Below are positions 6,771-12,696 of a stretch of 12,696 bases of DNA, in pieces. Below the pieces are notes generated by a model, which did not search any database, was not told where the DNA came from, and worked only from the letters and a program-made list of their open reading frames with translations. Position numbers and translations under genes: made by a program. Each line of letters begins with the position of its first letter. The first letter of the stretch is position 1. This DNA comes from Bacteroidaceae bacterium (GTDB taxonomy: Bacteria > Bacteroidota > Bacteroidia > Bacteroidales > Bacteroidaceae): contig JABUUA010000019.1 in NCBI GenBank assembly GCA_021443405.1, positions 1 to 12,696 of the forward strand. The letters are read 5' to 3'.

Positions 6771-7619
6771 ATGAAAGTAGTTACAACTATAGCAGACCTT
6801 CGGGCCGAGCTGGCAGCGGCGCGCTCTGAAGGTAAAACGGTGGGCCTCGTCCCCACCATGGGCGCTCTGCACGCCGGCCACGCTTCGTTGGTGGAGCGCA
6901 GCGTGGCGGAGAATGACCTCACGGTCGTGAGCATTTTCCTCAATCCCACCCAATTCAACGATCAGACAGATTTGGAAAAATATCCCCGGACTCTGGAGGC
7001 CGACTGCGCACTACTGGAGCAAGTGGGGGCGCAACTGGCATTTGCTCCCTCGGTTGCGGAGATGTATCCTAAACCCGACACGCGGTCCTTCTCCTATCCT
7101 CCCACCGATTCTGTGATGGAAGGAGCTTTCCGACCCGGGCACTTCAACGGTGTTTGCCAGATTGTGAGCAAACTTTTTGCTATGGTGGAACCCGACCGTG
7201 CTTACTTCGGAGAGAAGGACTTCCAGCAGATTGCCGTCATTCGCCGTATGGTGGACGACCTCGGCTTCGGGCTGACCATCGTTCCTTGCCCAGTCATCCG
7301 TGAAGAGAGCGGCTTGGCTCGCAGCAGTCGCAACACGCTGCTTACCGACGCGGAACGCGCCACAGCCGCCAACATCTATCAGGCGCTGGCCGACAGTCGT
7401 GCTCTCGTGGGCAGTCACTCGGTGGCGGAAGTGCACGACTATGTGGTGAACCGCATCAATGCCGTGCCCGGTCTCGAGGTGCAGTACTACAGCATCGTGG
7501 ACGGTCGAACGCTGGCCGACGTGGCCACGTGGCAGGAGAGTGACGACATCGTGGGTTGCATCACCGTATATTGTGGAAGCCAGCCCATCCGTCTGATTGA
7601 CCATATCCGTTACAAATAA
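6771..7619 (+). CDS. panC: Pantothenate synthetase (pantoate--beta-alanine ligase) PanC
   Basis: Joins pantoate and beta-alanine with ATP, through a pantoyl-adenylate, to make pantothenate (vitamin B5), the coenzyme A precursor. At 282 aa it is full length. The N-terminal nucleotidyltransferase fold shows VPTMGALHAGH at 27-37, with the HxGH-type histidines H34 and H37, then FLNPTQFN at 56-63, FRPGHFNGV at 120-128, FGEKDFQQ at 146-153 and the KMSKS-like loop GLARSSRN at 181-188. The position usually held by Met in the last motif (LAMSSRN) is Arg, which should not abolish activity. panD, which makes its beta-alanine substrate, follows 15 bp downstream. The ATG at 6771 is preceded by an A-rich, Shine-Dalgarno-free leader. 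Confidence 0.97.
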   Translation: MKVVTTIADLRAELAAARSEGKTVGLVPTMGALHAGHASLVERSVAENDLTVVSIFLNPTQFNDQTDLEKYPRTLEADCALLEQVGAQLAFAPSVAEMYPKPDTRSFSYPPTDSVMEGAFRPGHFNGVCQIVSKLFAMVEPDRAYFGEKDFQQIAVIRRMVDDLGFGLTIVPCPVIREESGLARSSRNTLLTDAERATAANIYQALADSRALVGSHSVAEVHDYVVNRINAVPGLEVQYYSIVDGRTLADVATWQESDDIVGCITVYCGSQPIRLIDHIRYK

Positions 7620-7634
7620 CTTCGAAATACTGAA

Positions 7635-7982
7635 ATGTTTATTGAGGTACTGAAATCAAAACTCCACTGCGTGACCGTAACCGAGGCCAATCTTCGGTAC
7701 ATGGGCAGCATCACCATCGACGAAGATTTGATGGACGCCGTTGGCTTGTTGGCCGGCGAGAAGGTGCACGTGGTGAACAATAACAATGGGGAGCGTTTCG
7801 AGACTTACGTCATCAAGGGCGAGCGCGGTAGCGGCTGCATCTGCCTAAACGGGGCGGCAGCACGACTCGTACAGCCCGGCGACACGGTCATCATCATGTC
7901 TTACGCCTTGCTGGACTACGAAGAGGCCAAGACGTTCCAACCAAAGGTTGCCTTCCCCGAGAACAACCGCATCTCAGTTTAA
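7635..7982 (+). CDS. panD: Aspartate 1-decarboxylase proenzyme PanD
   Basis: Decarboxylates aspartate to beta-alanine, the second substrate of PanC. It is made as an inactive chain that cuts itself between Gly24 and Ser25; Ser25 becomes the pyruvoyl cofactor. The 115-aa sequence has the cleavage context RYMGS at 21-25, Lys9, Thr57 and Tyr58 (needed for self-processing in the E. coli enzyme), and NGAAAR at 72-77. All keep the E. coli numbering, so the protein should be active. It lies in the panC operon, with mce following after 26 bp. No PanZ-type maturation factor is seen. Confidence 0.97.
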   Translation: MFIEVLKSKLHCVTVTEANLRYMGSITIDEDLMDAVGLLAGEKVHVVNNNNGERFETYVIKGERGSGCICLNGAAARLVQPGDTVIIMSYALLDYEEAKTFQPKVAFPENNRISV

Positions 7983-8008
7983 CAACACAAACAAATAACA
8001 ACGAAACA

Positions 8009-8413
8009 ATGAAAATTTCTAAGATTGAGCATCTGGGCATCGCCGTACAGAGCATCGACGAAGTGCTGCCCTTTTTCAAGGATGTGCTGGGTCTCGACGT
8101 TTACAAGACGGAGGTAGTCGAGGACCAGAAAGTGAAGACCGCCTTCCTGCAGGTGGGTGAAGTGAAGCTCGAACTGTTGGAGCCCACTTGTCCCGAAAGC
8201 ACCGTTCAGAAGTTCCTAGACAACGGCGGCCGTGGCGTTCACCACGTAGCTTTCAAGGTGGAGGACGGTGTTAGTGAGGCTCTCGCCATGTGCGACGCCA
8301 AGGGTGTGCGCCTAATTGACAAGGCTCCCCGCAAGGGCGCCGATGGTTTGCACATCGCTTTCCTGCATCCGAAGAGCACCTGCGGTATCCTCACTGAGCT
8401 GTGCGAGGAGTAA
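8009..8413 (+). CDS. mce: Methylmalonyl-CoA epimerase
   Basis: Interconverts (2S)- and (2R)-methylmalonyl-CoA, linking B12-dependent methylmalonyl-CoA mutase with decarboxylation to propionyl-CoA in the succinate-propionate route of Bacteroidales. The 134-aa protein is a vicinal-oxygen-chelate (glyoxalase-like) fold of two beta-alpha-beta-beta-beta units. Likely metal ligands are His8 in IEHLGIAV, a residue in the strand LELLEPT (54-60), His78 or His79 in GVHHVAF, and Glu130 in ILTEL. The family signature HPKST is at 120-124. It is the third gene after panC-panD (26-bp gap) and is followed by a strong terminator, so the carboxyltransferase gene often found after it in relatives is not here. 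A glyoxalase I role is less likely given these motifs. Confidence 0.93.
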   Translation: MKISKIEHLGIAVQSIDEVLPFFKDVLGLDVYKTEVVEDQKVKTAFLQVGEVKLELLEPTCPESTVQKFLDNGGRGVHHVAFKVEDGVSEALAMCDAKGVRLIDKAPRKGADGLHIAFLHPKSTCGILTELCEE

Positions 8414-8438
8414 CGGCCAGTTGCAAACTCAAAAAACT

Positions 8439-8480
8439 AAGGCGGCCTTGCGACTCTCATGCAGTTGCAAGGCCGCTTTT
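8439..8480 (+). terminator. Rho-independent terminator after mce
   Basis: GCGGCCTTGC (8442-8451) and GCAAGGCCGC (8467-8476) form a perfect 10-bp GC-rich stem with a 15-nt loop, and TTTT follows at 8477-8480. An A-rich run (8431-8436) precedes the stem, which would extend it with A-U pairs. It starts 25 bp after the mce stop, closing the panC-panD-mce operon and insulating the GH76 gene. Confidence 0.9.
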
Positions 8481-8516
8481 GCCTAAACTTAATCCTTAAA
8501 CCCAACCCGAAAAACT

Positions 8517-9800
8517 ATGAAAAGATTCTGTTGTCTTCTGGTCGTCGGACTATTGTCCCTCGCTGCACAGGCTTACAGCGAGACGATGGCCAAGAGCGTG
8601 AAAGGCGACTATGCCGGCAAGGCCGACTCGCTGGCCCGTGTGCTCATCGACCAATTTATGAATAAATCGAAGGGAACTTTCTTTTCAACTCCCGCAGATG
8701 TTGAGCAGAGTTCTACTTACATCTACTGGCAACAAGCCCACGCCATGGACGTGCTCGTGTATGCTTATGAGCGTCTCAAGGACACAAACGCCGAGTTAGC
8801 GGCGGAATATCGTCGTTACATTTCATTGTGGTACAGCAACAAAGCCAACAACTATTCTTCGGGTCCCACAGGCTTTGAAAACCCTTATACCGACGACATG
8901 TTGTGGATATGTCTCACGCTGATGCACATGTCGGAGGCAACGGGCAGTAATACCTATGCTGCCATGGCCAAGCGTGTTTACGAAAACGCCATCATGCCGC
9001 GACTCAAAGAGGACGAGCGTGGCAAGTGGTTGCCTTGGAACACCGATGAGAACGCCGGGCCCAATGCCTGCACCGAAGCACCCGCGTGCCTGCTCTCCGC
9101 CAAACTCTATGAGCGGTACGGCGACGAGAAATACCTTCAGAACGCCTTGATGTTCTTCGATTTCCAAACGAACAACATCTGCAATAAGGACGGACGTGTG
9201 GAGGAACCTCCCCTGACTTACACGCAAGGAACCTTTGGAGAGGCGTGTCGTCGTCTGTATCACATCACGGGGGAAGTCAAGTACAAAACCGCGGCAAAAC
9301 TATACATCGAGTATGCCTTCACCAGCAACCGCTGCACCAATGGCAATAATATGTTGCGCGACGAAGGCAGTAGCATGGACCAAAGCATCTTCAAGGCAGT
9401 GCTTATTCCCTACGCCGTCAATTTCGTGCTGGACGAAAGCATGCTGATCACCGCCCGCAAAAATCTTTCGACATATATTCAGAAGAATGCCAACACGCTG
9501 TGGGAGTCGCTCGACCACGACGCCTATCCGGCCATGTATTGTCCTTACAATTGGACAAAAGCTTACGACACCTCGCAGACTGCCTCCATGGGAGCGATGG
9601 CCAGCGGTACTTCGTTGTTGGAGAATTGTGCGCGGATGTGCATTGGCCTGACCACACAGGAGGACGCTGTCGAATCGTTGTCCGCACCCGCTTCAACGCC
9701 TCACACCATCTACTCAATAGACGGCGTGCGCGTCAGCCATATCTCGCGGCCCGGCATTTATCTGGTCAACGGAAAGAAAGTGGCGAAAAAGTCCCAGTGA
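8517..9800 (+). CDS. Secreted glycoside hydrolase family 76-like enzyme (putative alpha-1,6-mannanase)
   Basis: A 427-aa exported protein. Residues 1-19 are a signal peptide (KR start, hydrophobic core, AQA cleavage site). Residues about 35-380 look like the GH76 (alpha/alpha)6 barrel: YWQQAHAMDVLVYAY (70-84), the adjacent-aspartate motif NPYTDDMLW (122-130, D126/D127) that supplies the catalytic pair in GH76 endo-alpha-1,6-mannanases, NACTEAPACLLSAKLY (183-198), and TYTQGTFGEACRRLYHITG (234-252). The last 30 residues (IYSIDG...GIYLVNGKKV) are a short type-IX-secretion-like tag common in Prevotella. The likely substrate is mannan or a mannosylated glycan, but no SusC/SusD pair is nearby, so this is not a standard polysaccharide-utilisation locus. 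I find no TAnnTTTG box in the 36 bp between the preceding terminator and the start. It ends 13 bp from the convergent Sel1 gene. Confidence 0.8.
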   Translation: MKRFCCLLVVGLLSLAAQAYSETMAKSVKGDYAGKADSLARVLIDQFMNKSKGTFFSTPADVEQSSTYIYWQQAHAMDVLVYAYERLKDTNAELAAEYRRYISLWYSNKANNYSSGPTGFENPYTDDMLWICLTLMHMSEATGSNTYAAMAKRVYENAIMPRLKEDERGKWLPWNTDENAGPNACTEAPACLLSAKLYERYGDEKYLQNALMFFDFQTNNICNKDGRVEEPPLTYTQGTFGEACRRLYHITGEVKYKTAAKLYIEYAFTSNRCTNGNNMLRDEGSSMDQSIFKAVLIPYAVNFVLDESMLITARKNLSTYIQKNANTLWESLDHDAYPAMYCPYNWTKAYDTSQTASMGAMASGTSLLENCARMCIGLTTQEDAVESLSAPASTPHTIYSIDGVRVSHISRPGIYLVNGKKVAKKSQ

Positions 9801-9813
9801 TTCTTTTGCCGAA

Positions 9814-10650
9814 TTAGAAGAGTCGAAAGAGTTGATAGCCCACCACCATGGCAACGGCCAGAATGACGGGCAGACAACCCGCTTTGCTTTCAGGAGTTTG
9901 CTCCACCACCTTGCGCAGACGCTCCACGTGTTCCGAGCAATCGACACCCGCCTCGGCTGCTCGTTCATACCACTGCAACGCCTTGGCATAGTCGTGTTTT
10001 GTGCCTTCGCCCAACTCATACATTCGGGCAAGATGAACCATGGCCATAGAGCTTCCAGCCTCTGCCGAAGCGCCATACGTGGAAAATGCCCGACGAATGT
10101 CGAGCGTCACGCCCGAGCCCGTCATATACCGATGGGCCAAGATGGACAGCGCGTCGGCATCTCCTTGGTCGGCCAACAGTTGCAAGGTCGGTAGCGGTAT
10201 ATGCTGCATCATCATGGCGGCTGCTTCATTGCCCGCCGACACTACTTTCTTGAGTATCCCCCACCCTTTCTTCACGCGGTCCGGGTGCTTATTGTCGCTC
10301 AGATACAACGCCACGAGATAGGTGGGAACGTCGTCGAACTCGGCATCGTCGGCCAAAGGTTCGAGCAACTGCAGAGCGGCTTCCGGGTCGTGAGGAACGG
10401 TCTCGCTCTCCAACAGAATCTTTGCTTCGGAGTATTGCGCATATTTGTCGCCAAGGGTACGAGCTTTCTGATAGAGTTCCAGCGCCTTAGCGTCGCTCTG
10501 CTCCACGCCCCAACCAGTTTCGTACAGACTGGCCAGCGAACGGATGGCGCCGGCATTTCCAGTCTCTGCCGCTTGGCTGAAGAGATTGAAAGCTTGAGTG
10601 TAGTCCCCTTGGTCGAGATATTGGTTAGCTTGCCTTAAAAGTTCGTCCAT
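9814..10650 (-). CDS. Sel1-repeat (TPR-like) protein with C-terminal membrane anchor
   Basis: A 278-aa protein of helical Sel1/TPR-type repeats, probably a protein-protein interaction scaffold. Repeats with the A-x-x-x-L-A-x-x-Y-x-x-G-x-G-V pattern are clear at about 32-67 (AIRSLASLYETGWGVEQS), 164-199 (ALSILAHRYMTGSGV) and 202-236 (AMVHLARMYELGEG...AKALQWYERAAEAG); the N-terminal 30 residues look like a TPR and 85-160 holds weaker copies. There is no signal peptide. Residues about 258-276 are strongly hydrophobic (CLPVILAVAMVVGYQLF) and only two residues follow, so the protein looks tail-anchored with its repeats in the cytoplasm. Its ATG lies 5 bp after the stop of the M6 protease gene, so they are very likely co-transcribed. 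Partner and function are unknown. Confidence 0.85.
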   Translation of the reverse strand: MDELLRQANQYLDQGDYTQAFNLFSQAAETGNAGAIRSLASLYETGWGVEQSDAKALELYQKARTLGDKYAQYSEAKILLESETVPHDPEAALQLLEPLADDAEFDDVPTYLVALYLSDNKHPDRVKKGWGILKKVVSAGNEAAAMMMQHIPLPTLQLLADQGDADALSILAHRYMTGSGVTLDIRRAFSTYGASAEAGSSMAMVHLARMYELGEGTKHDYAKALQWYERAAEAGVDCSEHVERLRKVVEQTPESKAGCLPVILAVAMVVGYQLFRLF

Positions 10651-10655
10651 ACGCG

Positions 10656-12521
10656 TTACAATAAAATCTTGCGGCTTCCTCCGCGGTCATACTTCAGGAT
10701 ATAGATGCCTCTGCGCAACTCCATCCGTCCAATTTCGTCGGCAAAGCAGCGGGCGACGCAAGTCCCGTTCATCGTGTAGATGCTGACCTTGTTCTCACTG
10801 TCCAGTCCGAGGACAAGGTCAGGTTCCGTCTTCAGATACAACGCCTCGCTCCACTCGCTGTCGATGTAATCCTCCGGCTGGTCGGCTCGCGCCTTCACAC
10901 ATACGGAATAATCGCGGTCGGGCACTAAATCCGTGTAGGTCATCTCCGCCGTTTCCACCGTGTCACATCTCACCAGATTTTCATGACTATAGAGAGCACA
11001 GATATAATTCGTCGCCCCGTCGATGTAGTCCCACGAAACGGAGAAACCACCCTCGTCGATATCTTGCGGCTCGTCCAGTACGGGAGCTTCCAACTGCCCA
11101 TTGGTCATGAAACAAACGGTAACCGTACCGTCATCATTCTCTGTAATGTTACGCAGCGGTTTGTGAAGCAATCCTCCAGCATAGACTTGTGCCGCAGGCG
11201 TCGTGTCGTCCGTCAGATTGAAGTTGAACGAAGTGCCGGGATACAAATGTCCCGCCAGCATGGCCGAGTATTCTTTCGAAGAACTGACACCCGCCACACC
11301 CCGGTAATCGTTGTTGGCAGGAATGATGGTCATGTGCTGATGGTCGGGGCAGTCGGTATTTGTGCGGTTCAAGGTCCACAGATTGGCGGAATAATCCACA
11401 TGTGTCACCTGCAGTCCATGTCCTTTTTTCCCCAACGAACTGTCCCAACCAATCGCCTGACGGTTCTCTATAATATAGTATTCATTGGGATTCGCGTCGT
11501 TCGTAATGCGATAGCCCGTCCCGCCGGCCTCCATGGGATACAGCGTCAGCACCTGCGGTGACGATAGTTCCTGCAGCGGCCGCCACCCCATGAAATCGCG
11601 CTCGTAGGCTGTATAAGCCGCTGGATTGTAGCCAACGTTGACATAAGCGCCATAGTCCATCACGCTCCACGAATCCATCCCGAAGCCGAGGTCTCCGCGT
11701 TTGTCCACGTCGTAATCATAGAAATCCGGCAGCCCTAACACGTGACTGAGCTCATGGATGAACGGGCCGATTCCGTCGGTGCGCGTGCTTCCTTCGGGGG
11801 CGTCGCTCTTGCCGGGGCGGGTTTCGTTACAGGCGGCATTGCAGGCAAAGACGCGTCCATTGATGGTGGTTCGTGAGGTCATTTCCTTCGGCCAGATGCA
11901 ATCTGCGTCGCCGCCCGAGTTCTCGCCCATGCCGGCATACACGAAGAACACCATGTCGATGTCACCGTTTCCATTGTTATCGAAGCGGTCCCAATCGGAG
12001 TAAATCTCCATCGCCTTACGGATGGACTGCTCGCAAAACGCGTTGTAGCCCACGTCGTGCGTGTCGCCTTCGTTGCGGCCGTACGTCGCACAATCGCCCT
12101 CCAGCGTGACAGGTCCAATCACGACAAACTCCGGAAACAAGAGGGAATCGCTCTGCTGAACGAAATAGTCGCGCACAGCGCCGTAGCTGCCGTGGCCTGT
12201 ATAGAGTTTTCCGTCCTTCGTGCCGTTGCAGTAAAGCTGGTAAAAGTCCCGAACGCCCTCATCGGTGCTGTCGGCGGCCGTGAATCGTTTGTCAGCAAAA
12301 TTCACCAACACCACCGGTACATACTGCACGCCCAGCGCTTTCATCGGCGCCGAAGCCTGGGAGCCAATCCTGCGCGGAGTCGCCGGCATGCGGCCGTCTT
12401 CAACGGTGACGGCGTCGCAGTGCATCGGCCGCAACCCTGGCTGCCATTCTATATCGTCGGTCTGTGCTGCCGCCGACAGAGCGGCGAACACCAAAGACAA
12501 CCCTAAAAATCGCTTTATCAT
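10656..12521 (-). CDS. Secreted M6-family metalloprotease with fibronectin-like and C-terminal sorting-like domains
   Basis: A zinc endopeptidase, 621 aa from the ATG at 12521. Residues 1-19 are a signal peptide (MIKR, hydrophobic run, AAAQ). The catalytic domain runs from about 65 to 400: a calcium-loop-like DNNGNGDID at 181-189, the zinc motif HELSHVLGLPD at 256-266 (H256, E257, H260 and probably D266, as in immune-inhibitor-A-like M6 enzymes), and a Met-turn WSVMDYG at 285-291. A fibronectin-III-like module covers about 478-565. The last 50 residues (VSIYTMNG...RRGIYILKY...SRKILL) resemble a type A sorting domain of the type IX secretion system. An in-frame start 19 codons upstream is rejected because the -7 box at 12546-12553 lies inside it and a GGAAAGAG sits just before the chosen ATG. 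Target proteins cannot be told from sequence. The Sel1 gene follows after 5 bp. Confidence 0.9.
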   Translation of the reverse strand: MIKRFLGLSLVFAALSAAAQTDDIEWQPGLRPMHCDAVTVEDGRMPATPRRIGSQASAPMKALGVQYVPVVLVNFADKRFTAADSTDEGVRDFYQLYCNGTKDGKLYTGHGSYGAVRDYFVQQSDSLLFPEFVVIGPVTLEGDCATYGRNEGDTHDVGYNAFCEQSIRKAMEIYSDWDRFDNNGNGDIDMVFFVYAGMGENSGGDADCIWPKEMTSRTTINGRVFACNAACNETRPGKSDAPEGSTRTDGIGPFIHELSHVLGLPDFYDYDVDKRGDLGFGMDSWSVMDYGAYVNVGYNPAAYTAYERDFMGWRPLQELSSPQVLTLYPMEAGGTGYRITNDANPNEYYIIENRQAIGWDSSLGKKGHGLQVTHVDYSANLWTLNRTNTDCPDHQHMTIIPANNDYRGVAGVSSSKEYSAMLAGHLYPGTSFNFNLTDDTTPAAQVYAGGLLHKPLRNITENDDGTVTVCFMTNGQLEAPVLDEPQDIDEGGFSVSWDYIDGATNYICALYSHENLVRCDTVETAEMTYTDLVPDRDYSVCVKARADQPEDYIDSEWSEALYLKTEPDLVLGLDSENKVSIYTMNGTCVARCFADEIGRMELRRGIYILKYDRGGSRKILL

Positions 12522-12545
12522 TTCTCTTTCCACTGTATTTAAGCA

Positions 12546-12579
12546 CAAAGATACAAAATTATTCCGCCCATCTGACAAA
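12546..12579 (-). promoter_or_regulatory. Bacteroidetes promoter for the M6 protease-Sel1 operon
   Basis: On the minus strand a -33 TTTG (plus-strand 12576-12579) and a perfect -7 TATCTTTG (12546-12553) are separated by 22 bp, slightly longer than the usual 19-21. The chosen ATG lies 24 bp after the -7 box, with GGAAAGAG, a possible Shine-Dalgarno-like site, just upstream of it. Confidence 0.65.
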
Positions 12580-12594
12580 AAAACGAGGAAATGT

Positions 12595-12625
12595 TTTGCC
12601 GGTTCGAAAAAATGCCTTAACTTTG
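12595..12625 (+). promoter_or_regulatory. Bacteroidetes promoter of the tRNA-Ala gene
   Basis: TTTG at 12595-12598 and TAACTTTG at 12618-12625 are perfect matches to the -33 and -7 elements with the ideal 19-bp spacing. The tRNA begins 14 bp after the -7 box. It is the best promoter in the window, as expected for a highly expressed tRNA, and is back-to-back with the M6 protease promoter. Confidence 0.85.
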
Positions 12626-12639
12626 CAATCGCTTTGAAA

Positions 12640-12696
<57 letters not shown>

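Noticed and set aside
12522..12578. Upstream in-frame start adding 19 residues to the M6 protease
   Set aside because: It would bury the signal peptide and place the perfect -7 box within the coding region.

Overview
The window comes from a member of the Bacteroidota, most likely order Bacteroidales and probably Prevotellaceae. Four things point there. Several upstream regions carry the Bacteroidetes -7 promoter box TAnnTTTG. Shine-Dalgarno sites are mostly absent. There is a DUF4270 lipoprotein next to a stand-alone glycogen/starch-synthase N-domain protein. Two secreted proteins end in type-IX-secretion-like C-terminal tags of the kind common in Prevotella. The sequence looks like ordinary chromosome: coding is dense, base composition looks even, and I see no transposase, integrase, phage gene or CRISPR array.

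Region 1 (1-4015) is a sulfate uptake and activation locus. On the minus strand run cysC (APS kinase), cysD and cysN (the two ATP sulfurylase subunits; cysN runs off the left edge). A divergent SLC13-family permease with a TrkA-C domain, a probable sulfate transporter, is on the plus strand. Together they would import sulfate and convert it to APS and PAPS. Region 2 (4016-4313) is a convergent intergenic stretch with a very long near-perfect hairpin at 4052-4122 and a second hairpin at 4237-4265 that fits a terminator for the minus-strand operon.

Region 3 (4314-6594) is a two-gene minus-strand operon: a GT5-like protein of 269 aa that lacks the C-terminal half and apparently the key active-site residues of true glycogen synthases, followed by a DUF4270 lipoprotein with a GTG start. 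Region 4 (6771-8413) runs divergently: panC, panD and mce. PanC and PanD supply pantothenate for coenzyme A; Mce acts in the methylmalonyl-CoA (propionate/succinate) pathway. A strong terminator (8439-8480) follows.

Region 5 (8517-12521) holds a secreted GH76-family glycosidase (plus strand) that converges, with only 13 bp between, on a minus-strand pair: a secreted M6-family metalloprotease and a tail-anchored Sel1-repeat protein. The right edge carries a truncated tRNA-Ala(GGC) with a clear Bacteroidetes promoter.

I found no certain new system. The best leads are the degenerate GT5/DUF4270 pair, the unusual hairpin at 4052-4122, and the question of whether the PAPS made here feeds sulfonation or cysteine synthesis.
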